Shown one piece after another: positions 43,601 through 52,498 of a stretch of 64,000 nucleotides of DNA; positions within the stretch are counted from its first letter, which is position 1; each line of letters opens with the position of its first letter. The DNA is from Puccinia triticina. Its lineage: Eukaryota; Basidiomycota; Pucciniomycetes; Pucciniales; Pucciniaceae. The translations under genes and the position numbers were made by a program. Location of the stretch: the NCBI RefSeq assembly GCF_026914185.1, contig NC_070568.1, forward strand, positions 6,531,501 to 6,595,500, read 5' to 3'. The notes under the pieces are model-generated. The model saw nothing but the letters and a program-made list of their open reading frames with translations. It was not told the DNA's origin and searched no databases.

Positions 43601-45160
43601 GCCCAGGACAATCAATTGGATGAAATCCAGGCTATTGCGGATGCCGACATCCCGACAAGTTTACGCAATGCACTCAGAAGTCCCGACGGCGACCAATGGC
43701 GTCAGGCTTGTATTTCCGAGTGGGACCAATTGGAACAGATCGATACTTTTGAGATTGAAGACAAAGAACGGAAACATTCAATCGGCACCCGGTTCGTATT
43801 CAACATCAAGAGGCGATCGGACGGTACCGTCGATCGACTGAAGGCCAGATTTGTGGTCAAAGGATTCAGACAGCGGATTGGGCGGGATGTCAAATCCACT
43901 TTCGCACCGACAGCTTCGCTCACGACTCTCCGGCTTCTCATGACGTTAGCGTTGAAGAATGGGTGGAAGATCAACTCGTTCGACGTAACTGGGGCATTCG
44001 TTCATAGCCCGATTGAGGAAACAATATACGTTGATCCGCCGGTCGAACTCTTTCCACACTTGACGGGCAAGGTACTTCGGCTAAAGAAAGCATTGTATGG
44101 AACACGCCAAGCGAGTCGATGCTGGTGGAAGCACTTCCGCGGGCTCCTCCAGGGATGGGGCTTCAGCTGCGACAAAGTGGAGGAATGTTTATACCGTTAT
44201 TGGAAGGGTACATCTGTAATAATCATCTGGATACATGTAGATGATGGAATTGTATTCAGTAACGACGACTCAGCGCTACAACATCTTCGGCAAAATCTGG
44301 AGGGCAACTTGCGATTGAAATGGGAATCACAACCAGACAAACTAGTAGGCATCAAGATCGATTATGAATCCCAGGCAATTTTCCTTAGTCAACCTTTGCT
44401 GATCGACCAGACAATAAAAAAATTCCAAGATCAAGTTCAGTCATCGATCATTCCGAAATATACTCCCCTTCAAGGATGCAACCTCACCACGTCTTATGAG
44501 GAACCCGTATCACCAACTCTTTACCAATCCCTCATTGGCTCTCTGAATTATCTGGCGCTGGGGTCCAGGCCGGACCTCAGTTTTGCGGTCAACTACCTCG
44601 CGCAATTCAGCTCGAACCCAAATGATAGCCACTGGAACGAACTAAAGCATCTTGTCCAATATCTTGCAACGACTCGGCACAAACGACTCAAGCTAACGAA
44701 TTCGAATGACCAACTTGTGACTTGGTCCGATGCCAGTTGGGGGGGCGAATTTCAACGATCGACATCGGGATTTATCATCGAGTTCATGGGTAGCCCAATT
44801 GCATGGGGCTCGAGACGACAGAAGGTTGTAGCAACGTCCACATGCGCGGCAGAGTTCATCTCAATTGGATCGGCAATGGATTTTCTGCTATTCCTAATCC
44901 CCATTGTTCATTCCCTGAACATCAAGCCAACACTAGTCTTCAAGTGCAACAACCGGGCCGCAGTATTGGTGTCCGACGACAATGCATTGAAAGGCAGAAT
45001 GAAAAGCCTGGAGCGCAACTTCTTTTTCGTGAATGACGCGGTTTGTGAACATCAGATCAAACTCGACTGGGTATCAACTTCCGACAACATCGCTGATTTT
45101 TTCACCAAACCCCTCCGCGCAAACCTTCACTCACAATCCATGCAAAAAATATTCAAGTGA
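40628..45160 (+). CDS. Copia gag-pol polyprotein
   Basis: 1,510 aa, uninterrupted. Order: gag-like region; CCHC knuckle CLYCGGAGHWRSTC (about 465-480); protease VLDSGATHHVSG (about 539); GAG-pre-integrase HCRLGHVSDNIVKSFL; integrase with TDVLGPL, RCDNAKEY and PYTPEQNGEAERLN, giving D and E separated by 35 residues; reverse transcriptase (WKINSFDVTGAFVHSPI; IWIHVDDGIVFSND near 1200); RNase H (TWSDASWGGEFQRSTSG; VATSTCAAEFISI). The order integrase before RT is diagnostic of Ty1/copia. All catalytic acidic residues I can place are present, so this copy may be functional. Start chosen at the first ATG after the leader. Confidence 0.95.
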   Translation: MVSTRRERPELKGPLPPPTRAKRPKQTKAYKALLALPPLPPSPDNEKPDPLELNRPPSPFISAISYVFSKVLTRHIDANTSTANLPPTDNRIVQNPFGLPIAIVIPSPVYRPEISIPRETSSPQSPSASSHTTSEVPFSPESIVSSMSHISSAEISPKNKFLQQPSIYKSDVEPLQADGSNFTKWKRGLTRVVLLTLGHPNFFNKAENYSKLSAQENTCLLFLIQITVHDELSSLVNRHTTGTEAFKAVQTNFQGTVRFRQMELVDKLLELRVSGPSTEASQITGLFNKTFNIFSDLQKVGAPLSPLVESLVLQSIVPPPASMSRSQLFQNISLQLGTKADVTARDIQTIVTSAYGESLRFDSTGPPNPSVFQNWPNSNPNNSWGAPNPAQNQSNPQSRQQRFHPQRQTGQNATQQQQSGYGQMRTQNVGTPGNPTINDIAAAINNIKKGNTSPSNHNLFLGKPCLYCGGAGHWRSTCPILRSDAGLQAPNTPVTGRPVSGFARQAVPPNDPPTQTEGNPAVRSAVGADATGTAGVGTVLDSGATHHVSGSLQDFSFLKILKPPVKLNLASSTGFMMATHSGHLRITSGAGSLAVPRVLYSPEMTGTLISLGQLVDSGFRPQFLTNNDIVLTSPFFVITASYCNWSWLISPDSIQPVSPSIKSISTSTSSVPTSPSYDWHCRLGHVSDNIVKSFLKRFVPSFDIKSWSPFICESCKQCKSERRRHALPEVIPKDKRLDLLVTDVLGPLDPDIMGNRFLLTVRDHATTYSFVFPMKSRSEVPQILISLIKRIHSHFKTTPKFIRCDNAKEYTTQSLTTYLSTLGSTIIFTSPYTPEQNGEAERLNRTLGEIARTTLSHSKLPPNLWSYAYKSACFLVNRLSNTRCATSPLELWVDRKPSAESFYPFGTKACVHVPKERRRKMDTCGWISYLVGYQDDERGWYFWNPATQKIINSECADFLDFQGKPIVSSPNVISARRILKLSEEKTKEICDAQDNQLDEIQAIADADIPTSLRNALRSPDGDQWRQACISEWDQLEQIDTFEIEDKERKHSIGTRFVFNIKRRSDGTVDRLKARFVVKGFRQRIGRDVKSTFAPTASLTTLRLLMTLALKNGWKINSFDVTGAFVHSPIEETIYVDPPVELFPHLTGKVLRLKKALYGTRQASRCWWKHFRGLLQGWGFSCDKVEECLYRYWKGTSVIIIWIHVDDGIVFSNDDSALQHLRQNLEGNLRLKWESQPDKLVGIKIDYESQAIFLSQPLLIDQTIKKFQDQVQSSIIPKYTPLQGCNLTTSYEEPVSPTLYQSLIGSLNYLALGSRPDLSFAVNYLAQFSSNPNDSHWNELKHLVQYLATTRHKRLKLTNSNDQLVTWSDASWGGEFQRSTSGFIIEFMGSPIAWGSRRQKVVATSTCAAEFISIGSAMDFLLFLIPIVHSLNIKPTLVFKCNNRAAVLVSDDNALKGRMKSLERNFFFVNDAVCEHQIKLDWVSTSDNIADFFTKPLRANLHSQSMQKIFK

Positions 45161-45336
45161 ATCCGGTCTTTCAATAATTCAATGTCATCCAACCCCAAAT
45201 GTCTCATCTTTCTACTTCATGTCTCATTCCTTCCTTTCAATTCCAGTCATGTTCTACTCATTTCTTTCTATCCCAGCTATTTTTCTTCTTTCTTTTTCAT
45301 TTTCATTTGAATCTTGTACTTAGTGGTGTGGAGTTT

Positions 45337-45345
45337 GAGGGGGGA
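45337..45345 (+). promoter_or_regulatory. Polypurine tract of the copia element
   Basis: GAGGGGGGA lies directly before the 3' LTR, the position where plus-strand DNA synthesis is primed. Confidence 0.75.
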
Positions 45346-45444
45346 TGTTGTAGCATGGGGTGTACAAACTCCACATTTGGAGTATGGAGAGTCAAGAGGA
45401 GGTCGGGGAGGAGCAATGGAACATCAAGCATTCTAGCCACAACA
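45346..45444 (+). repeat. 3' LTR of the copia element
   Basis: 99 bp, identical by eye to the 5' LTR, followed by the GTTTT duplication. Confidence 0.95.
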
Positions 45445-45620
45445 GTTTTGGCCCGCTGCTGCGACTCTTGCTGCGGAGCGCGGACCTCCTTGATGTTGGT
45501 GCCTCTCTGTTGCCGCTCTTTAGAGCGGTGTACTTCCTATCCATTAGCGCTTCATGGACTCTGCCCAAATCCCACTGCGCTCCCTGTAAGCGGACAGGAA
45601 AATTACCAAAAGCTTAGCTA

Positions 45621-47826
45621 CAGTGCCCCAAAGTGCCTCAAAATTTCACAAAACTGATTTACATAACCTCTTTGAGAATGGCTAGCTTCTGGGAAGTACC
45701 CCACAAACAGAAGTTAGTTTTGAGGGTGTGGCAGCTTTTGGTCATATCTCCTACTAAGGCACTTATTATCTGGCACATTCATAACTTTTTCTTCCCATGC
45801 ACCACATGCATAAAAATTTTATAGCACAGAGAATTATGCATAAACTGAACTCCTTGAAATTTCTAGAAATCTTGTGTCATCAGAACATGGGATATAAGGG
45901 ATGTGCACTAGTAGGTACTATGACAACCGCGCAAACCTTATATCTCATTTTCTGACATACCAGTATGGCCAAGAATTTCATGGCACATAAATTATGCATG
46001 ATGATAGGTTGCCTGAAGTTTTGAGACTGATGGAACACGTAAAAAATAAGTTATACTGTAAGCAGTCATTTTCCTACTAAGCCCTCCACGTATGTTCTGA
46101 TGCCATACCATTGTTCAGAAATCAATTGTATGAATATTATCTAAAATCAAATTATTCCAGACTGTTTGGGCACAAAAGCAAAAAGGTATACAGTTAGAAG
46201 TCATTTTCCTACTAATTCCGCTGTGCACCCCTTATATCACATGTTCTGATGACACAATGTTTCTAGAAATTTCAAGGAGTTCAGTTTGTGCATCTGTGCT
46301 ATCAAATTTTTATGCATGTGCACCAGGGGAGACTTTGACGCACTCTCCAGGGAGTGCCAGAGTCTAATTTTATGTTGTTCTGGGTCTGATGTGAGTCTGA
46401 TGTGGATTAGGAAATGATTGATAAATTCTTCAGAAGTCAATGGGAAGTGTGTCAGAAGTGATGCGGAATTATCACAGGACCTTGTGCAATGTTTTATAGA
46501 ACCACTTAATTTTCTAAGTATAATTTAATTACAATCTTTCATGAAATCATAGTTAATAGGGGGGTTCACAATAGGATAAAAATAAAACTTTAGAGCTAAT
46601 TTTAAGGCCTTTATGATCCATTTTTTTGAAAATGAAGAATTTGCTCTGATTCTCAGGGGACACCCAGTCCTGTACAACTTGCCAGATTTTTAAAAAATTC
46701 TTGATAAAGACCTTAAAATTGACTCTAAAATTTTACTTTTATCCTATTGTGAACCCCCCTAATCAATGCCCAACTATTACTCATTTATGGTGAATTTCTG
46801 TTGATCAATTTCTCTATGTCAAAGGGGTTCCAAACAACGTAAAGTTGACCTGCGGGGGCTTTCATGGCTTTCTGACCAGTTTTTACTTGTATTGGAGCTG
46901 TGAAAGGCACCTCCAGTGATCTGTCACCCTCATGTACGCGCGTACACGAAGGTGACATTGGCAAATTGGGAAAAAACTCACATGCATGTGCATGGAGACA
47001 TTGGAAAACAAACAAACACAAAAACAACTCACAAGCTTATATATGTTAAGAAGCCAGGATGTCTATCTGAAATCTGGGACCACACACCTCCAAGCTTGAC
47101 TTGACTCATATTTTCACCCTACTTTCATCCTTTTTTGGCTCAATTCTAGATGATACTGGCCTTCTTTAGGGAAATATGCCAATTCAGATGGGCCTTTCAC
47201 ATCATTCTAACAGGGGTGTACATGTTTTTGATCTGCAGGAGGCCCAATCTGCAATTTTTAACAAACTTACACACATGCACATGACAGTTACATTAGCAAA
47301 GTGAAAACAATGACCACCTTCATGCGCACATAAATAATATGAATTGAACCCCAATAATTCATATCAATTACCAAACAGTTCAAATTTAATTATGCTTTGA
47401 TTGTGGCCATTGTGTCTTAGTGGTTTCAACTGCATTCCAGTTGTTTTCCAGTTGACTTCTGCATGACTTCTGGATGGTTTATGCCTGAATCCAGGATCAG
47501 TTTCAAATCATTTGTGGATTAGTTCCAGAATTTTTCATTAATTCTTGCACTACTTTCATCAAAGGCATCCAGCACAGTTGTGGAAAATGGGTACAGTATG
47601 GCACTCTCTGGAGAGTGCGTCAAAATCTCCCCTGGTGGTGGTGCATGGGAAGAAAAAGTTATGAATGTGCCGGATAATAAGTACCTTAGTAGGAGATATG
47701 ACATGAACAAAAGCTGCCACACCCTCAAAACTAACTTCTGTTTGTGAGGTACTTCCCAGAAGCTAACCATTCTATAGAGTTTATTTAACTCATTTCTTTC
47801 AAATTTTGGGGCACTTGAGGGCACCG
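45621..47826. mobile_element. Foldback element with >200-bp inverted termini
   Basis: The left end (45621-45830) and right end (47620-47826) are imperfect reverse complements starting CAGTGCC / ending GGCACCG, with TA outside (45619-45620; 47827-47828). The TIR match may extend outward through CTTAGCTA, so the ends are uncertain by about 8 bp. A 201-bp MITE is nested at 46559-46759. The interior also contains sequence related to 13804-14775. The boundary of the 5,771-bp tandem array (46728) falls inside this element. No transposase found. Confidence 0.7.
46559..46759. mobile_element. 201-bp MITE, second full copy
   Basis: Same ends and same length as 2499-2699; TA on both sides. The related sequence at 14494-14775 lacks it, showing an insertion after the two copies separated. 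Its last 32 bp are the start of the tandem array unit. Confidence 0.9.
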
Positions 47827-47839
47827 TAGCTAAGGTTGT

Positions 47840-48230
47840 GGTAATTTTCCTTCATAGGAAATCTGCCAAATTACAGCCACAGTAGCGCATGGCTTTCCTG
47901 TGGTGAGCAAATGCCATACACCTCCCCATGTTACCTTTGGATGGAGGGTACTCTGCACGCTGTAACACTTTGGGGTGGTTTGGGTGCTGCCATGCGGAGA
48001 TATAATTTTTTCTTTATTTTTGACATTTTTTGTGAAATTAAATTTTCAACTCCCATTCTTGATAGCAGAATTAATTATCTGATTCCCAAAATTGCCCCGG
48101 ACCAGTTTTGGGTCCTGGCGACCCGTTGCAGACGTTGGAATATTGTCTTCCAGACGTCCACAACATTTGGGAGTTGGAAAATTAATTTTTGTGAGTCAAT
48201 TTTTCAAACCCCTACATCAAAACCTACCAC
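47840..48230 (-). repeat. Dispersed non-coding repeat, unit 1 copy
   Basis: Reverse-complement related to 33725-34020 (right part) and 39880-39950 (left part). Plus-strand open frames here (47911-48264, 48092-48292) are translations of the repeat: similar peptides arise from the minus strand of 33869-34096. Confidence 0.7.
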
Positions 48231-48604
48231 ACTGCTTACACTCCAACATAACCAGAGGTGTTAGAAGATCCCACCTGATCCTTTGCTTCTAGATCTTGCT
48301 TGTACAAAAATCACACCTATGTGTTTGAAGCTCATGTTTACTTTTCCTCTTGTTGAATTGAATCAAACTTGCTTACTTGCTTAGCTACTTAGCTAGAGCG
48401 CCTTTACCCTCAGCAGCTAAATTAAACATTTTATGTTGGTGCTACCCCCACCAATGACACAATTTCTCATCAGTTTAAGACCTTCACCAGGCATTTTATC
48501 AAACTGATCACTGATTATTGTTGTGGGAAATGATGATTTTGATGAAGAGAAGGCTATTAAGTGTGCTTTATCACCGGGATGTTTGCTTCAATTGGAATCT
48601 ATTA

Positions 48605-48833
48605 CACTACAAGAAAAACTTTCTCAACTGCTAGCAGTTAACATGTGGGTTACTGTTGTGGAACTGATGTGCTAGCTCCACCCAAACACACATAAGCTTC
48701 TTATCATGCACAGTGACTGTGAATTGAAGCTTGGTCAACAGTAAGCCTTGAGAAAGGCTTGTGTAATACCACAAGCTTGCTTGGAGTTCTGACATGTCAA
48801 CTGCTTGCAATGGCTTGACTTTTTCTTGCAGTT
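48605..48833. mobile_element. CACTRCAAGAAAAACT MITE, ~229 bp
   Basis: Inverted ends CACTACAAGAAAAACT and TTTTTCTTGCAGT, with an internal TCAACTGCTAGCAGTTAACATG arm and its partner CATGTCAACTGCTTGCAA. Same family as 14931-15854. Recurs in units 2 and 3. Confidence 0.7.
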
Positions 48834-48836
48834 TTA

Positions 48837-49042
48837 GGGGGTTTCAAAGTTGACCAGGTGCATGCACTTTTGCAAGTTAGTATTCAATTTCATTCTTGAA
48901 CACTGAGTTGCAAAAGTTCATGCAATTCATATTGGTACTGCAACCCCTAAGCCCGCTTGAATTACTCTTTTTGAGATTTGGTGTTCAAGGCTTTCCTTCC
49001 AAAAGTACATTCAAGCTTTGCATGGCCAACTTTGAAGCCCCC
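48837..49042. mobile_element. GGGGGTTTCAAAGTTG MITE, 206 bp
   Basis: Inverted ends GGGGGTTTCAAAGTTG and CAACTTTGAAGCCCCC with TA on both sides (48835-48836; 49043-49044). Same family as 12449-13018. It abuts the preceding MITE by only three bases. Recurs in units 2 and 3. Confidence 0.8.
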
Positions 49043-49049
49043 TAATAAT

Positions 49050-49700
49050 TTGACATCATCATCTCAATTACAAGGGAGTATTTACCAACTGTTCCAGAAA
49101 TAAGAATTTAATCCAGCCTCTTGTTTTATCATTGGAATTCCTGACAATTGTTAACTTCCTGAGACCACAAATGGGACCATTGAAATTTCATCCCAAAATA
49201 TTCAAGTATTTGATTCCCCAGAGTCAGAATAAGCTGAATCTGTGTAAAGCCCACATGCACACTGCAGAATTCACAATATTTGTCACATCAATACTACTGC
49301 CTTCCAGCTACATATCTGGCCTTATCCCCTTACCTAGTCTAGCAGAGAGCCAACCAAACCCTTCTCTCTGCCAACTAGGTAAGCTTCCCCTTCTCTTATA
49401 TACTTTATTTCCCCCCTTCTGAGCAATAGATAGCATAGAAAAATAGAGAACCAACCAACCCCTTCCATCTGCCTACTAGTAATATAACCCCCCAGCCGTG
49501 GAGCTAGAACTCTACACTTTGGCCGGTCCTCCCTACAACCTGATTCTCCATCAGTGAAGACCCCATTCCAGGAGTCTTAAAATCTGTATTCCCTCATAGA
49601 AGAGACACTCTACAGCCCTTGAAATATAATCTGTTCAGCTGTTAACAGAAGAAAGCAGTAATTTGATATGATTCTGTCAATCGCAGAAGAAAAATATTCT
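49050..49700. other. No gene recognised
   Basis: A 96-codon plus-strand open frame (49132-49422) lacks a recognisable domain. CCAACTAGGTAAGC at about 49373 looks like a donor, but no matching exon was found. Confidence 0.35.
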
Positions 49701-49702
49701 AC

Positions 49703-49948
49703 CACTGCCAAAAAAACTGGGTAATTAAGCAGTTGACATATGGGAACTGGTGCTACTGGCACCTTTCTCAAAGTTATTACTCAACCAAGCTTCAATACCC
49801 ATTCACTGTGCACATTGCACAGTGTTGTGCCTAAAAGGTACTTATGTAATTACAATTGGGGTTATAATGAAAGCTTGATTTGAGCACTCTGCATGTTGGG
49901 TCAACTGCTTGCAACTGCAAGCAGTTGACCCAGTTGTTTTTCTCAGTG
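49703..49948. mobile_element. CACTGCCAAAAAAACTGGGT MITE, 246 bp
   Basis: Left end CACTGCCAAAAAAACTGGGT and right end ACCCAGTTGTTTTTCTCAGTG are inverted; internal GTCAACTGCTTGCAACTGCA is a palindrome close to the right end. Related to the CACTGCAAG family. Recurs in units 2 and 3. Confidence 0.65.
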
Positions 49949-50218
49949 TAAATTTTCAGGTGTGGCAGTAAATTGACTTCCATTATGATCAGTTGGTCAT
50001 GAGTGCATGTTACATAACAGAAGCAAATTTCTGAGCTTTTTCAAATCTTATTGCAGATAGGTTCCAATCTTGGACACAGATAAAAGATATTCAGCCAGCT
50101 AATCTGAAGGTTACCTTTTGTTTATAAAAATAAAGTAGGGCAAAAAAAGAGTTAAAACTGGGGTTGCTTATTAACAAAAATGGAAATGTTCAGAGATATT
50201 TGAATATTTTTTACTGAC

Positions 50219-51370
50219 CTATGCGTGATGCCTTGCCATGTGATCCACTACAATAGCTGTACCAATCAATGCAGCAAAGAAAATTAAAACCAAAAAACCA
50301 AAACAACAGGAAAGAATGGATTCAATCTTGGCACTTCCTAATGACCGTATATCTCCAAAGAATTTGCGCAAATGCTTGAGAAAATCAAAAAATGTGTTCT
50401 GCAAACGGTTGATGTAGGCAGCCCGTTGATCAACTTCTAGTGAGGCAGTCTGCCCAGTTTCAGGAAGGTTGGCATTCAAGACAGGTTGCTCTGCATTTTG
50501 AAGCTCTGGAATCCAGTATTCGGTGTTTGGGGCCGTTTGATCAGTATGTAGCAAGACAGGAAACCCAGTATATAAGTCTATTACCACAGGATTGTCTCCA
50601 GTTGATACTCGACAGATAGGACATGAGGTACGATCATCAGTTTTTAACCATGTTTCCACACAGTGGTAGTGAAACCAGTGTATACAATCCAACAAAAGAA
50701 CTGCTTGTAAAGGAGCTTCTATAACAATCTCTTCTAAGCATATCCGACAGTCCCTGGTTTCTTGGTTGGTTTGACCAGCAGCTTGGTTTCTGCTATCTGC
50801 CTTGAGTAAATCTGCAACCAGGATAGATTTCTCAGGGTTACTGCTTGAGGTGGGATCTATGGGTGGCTGAATAGTGCAATTTTCTATAGCTGGACTTCTT
50901 TCATCCCCTTCATTGATTGAAGTACTTGTCTTAGTCTTCTTATTTTATATTGTTTTCCACAACAATATTGCAAATTCATCAGGTGATGAAGTGAGCCTGT
51001 AGGTTGAAAATTAAGACTGAAGCTCATGAAAATCAAATGGCACACTTACAAAGACATTCAGATTTGATGGGTCACTATCCACATTCAACTCGATTTGACT
51101 TGATGGCTGTTCAAGTAATGTGGGGGCAATGAAGTGACCGGCAGAGGTCCCTGTTGTTTGTGGACTTAACAAGCCAGTGTACTCCTGAGTATGTTGAAAT
51201 GCACATTGGACTCCTACAATCCCTCCAAGAATATTCTGAAAAGACAAAGAGATCCCACTGGCTGTCAGCTTTTGAATCAAATTGAATTGAATTAGATTGA
51301 ATTGATCAAGTGAAGTTGGAATATGTGGGGTAAGATGCTTAACTTTCAGCAGTAATAACCAGGCAGCCAT
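50219..51370 (-). CDS. RING-H2 protein, tandem copy C1
   Basis: Model on the minus strand: exons 51344-51370, 51050-51235 and 50219-50935, about 309 aa. Exon 1 (MAAWLLLLK) joins NILGGIVGVQCAFQHTQ, a hydrophobic signal-like start. After a Ser/Thr/Pro linker (IQPPIDPTSSSNPEKSIL) the RING-H2 finger has ligands at about C134, C137, C155, H157, H160, C163, C176 and C179 (CRIC, CIHWFHYHC, CPIC). Next is the family motif VVIDLYTGFPVLLH, then a helical stretch, and a transmembrane segment (about 278-301: CCFGFLVLIFFAALIGTAIV) followed by a short tail (DHMARHHA). Introns use GTTAAG...TTTTCAG and GTAAGT...AAGAAG. Gene layout is that of copies A and B, but sequence is more diverged. Probably an E3 ligase; membrane-bound; RING side unresolved. 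Confidence 0.8.
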
Positions 51371-51689
51371 ATCATTGAGTTGGAATTTTGAGATTGTTTT
51401 TGGCTCTGGATAGTAAGTAGCCAATTGGTGTAAAGTCAAACCTGTCCAACTGCATACTTGTATAAAGGAACTTCACATAATGCTAACCTTTGGAACCACA
51501 TATAAATATCATATATGCCAACCACATAGCAAATTAGTTCCACCAAGGAATATGATGTTAGGCAGGTTTGACTGGAATATAATTGGAGCTGTCTTTGCAG
51601 TATTTACTTTCAGCCTTTGAGAGACAGAGCAGCAATGGATGTGGCCCCCAAATCAGGACTGATTCCTGACCAAAAGCGGGTCAGTTATG

Positions 51690-52200
51690 CTGTCAGAACA
51701 ATAGCGCAGCGTCACACCACAAACACCGGCGGTATTCCCCGTTAGGTGTTAGCTGTATGTATTATGCTGAAGCTAACTAGAGCTAACTGCTATGTTTCAC
51801 CGCCAGGTGGCGTAATATTGCAACAATATTATCCTAGCATAGCGCCGCTAACACTACGGTGTCAGTGGAGCATAGCCCAGGGCCCCGAGGATAGCTCGCG
51901 ATGGCCATTTCGGTCAACGGGGTGTAACAGCCCACCGTTGTCCTTACTGCTTGCGGGGATATTTCCATGCATGATAAGTGTCAGTCTCAGCAAGGGTTAC
52001 TCAGCACAAGCTCGACACGTTACTTGGAACAGCGGGGTTCACAATTCAAATTGGCCATTCTCATACGATGACTTATCTCAACACTGAGCTTCGACAAGGT
52101 GCATCGCCACTGCGGGCTCCCGAAGTACGTCAGGACGGATGTCATGGAATCCAATCAGATTGTATTTAGTCGAATACAACACCCTTGAGGCTTGGGGATG
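51690..52200. other. GC-richer non-coding block with TAGCGC and CACCGGCGG words
   Basis: Stands out from the AT-rich surroundings. Contains AATAGCGCAGCG, CATAGCGCCGC, a palindrome CACCGCCAGGTGGCG and TAATATTGCAACAATATTA. Resembles hAT subterminal sequence, but no termini or target duplication were found. Overlapping short frames on the plus strand have no domains. Confidence 0.35.
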
Positions 52201-52498
52201 CGATGCTGTGATCTGAACTTCTGAGCAACAATTTGAATTATAAACTGGAGTAGAATATGTGTATCCTTGAGGGAAATCACTAAAAGGATGTCTAATTCAA
52301 CCAGTCAAAATTCCTCCAGCCACAATTATCTAAGTTTCAGCCTGCAGTGTTCTCATATGTAACAGGATTCAGAATTGAAATTTTGAATGCTTGTTTCACT
52401 CACTATTTTTTTTTTTGCACGGCAGGAGCAACTCCAATCCTGGAGTGTGTGTGCGTGTGTGGGTTGAAGCTTTGCAGCAGTGCATGCTGATGCTGGTT

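Larger units (their letters stand above)
40448..45444 (+). mobile_element. Complete Ty1/copia retrotransposon, 4,997 bp
   Basis: Two identical 99-bp LTRs (40448-40546; 45346-45444) with TGTTG...CAACA ends, a GTTTT target duplication on both sides (40443-40447; 45445-45449), and a single open polyprotein. Identical LTRs and an intact frame indicate a recent insertion. The LTRs are very short for an autonomous copia element. Confidence 0.95.
46728..52498. repeat. Tandem array unit 1 (5,771 bp)
   Basis: Identity with unit 2 starts at the AAA of 46728 inside the MITE right end. All predicted open frames recur at exactly +5,771 and +11,542. Differs from units 2 and 3 at 46845 (T instead of G). 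Contains one RING-H2 gene, the right part of a foldback element, several MITEs and dispersed repeats. Confidence 0.95.
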
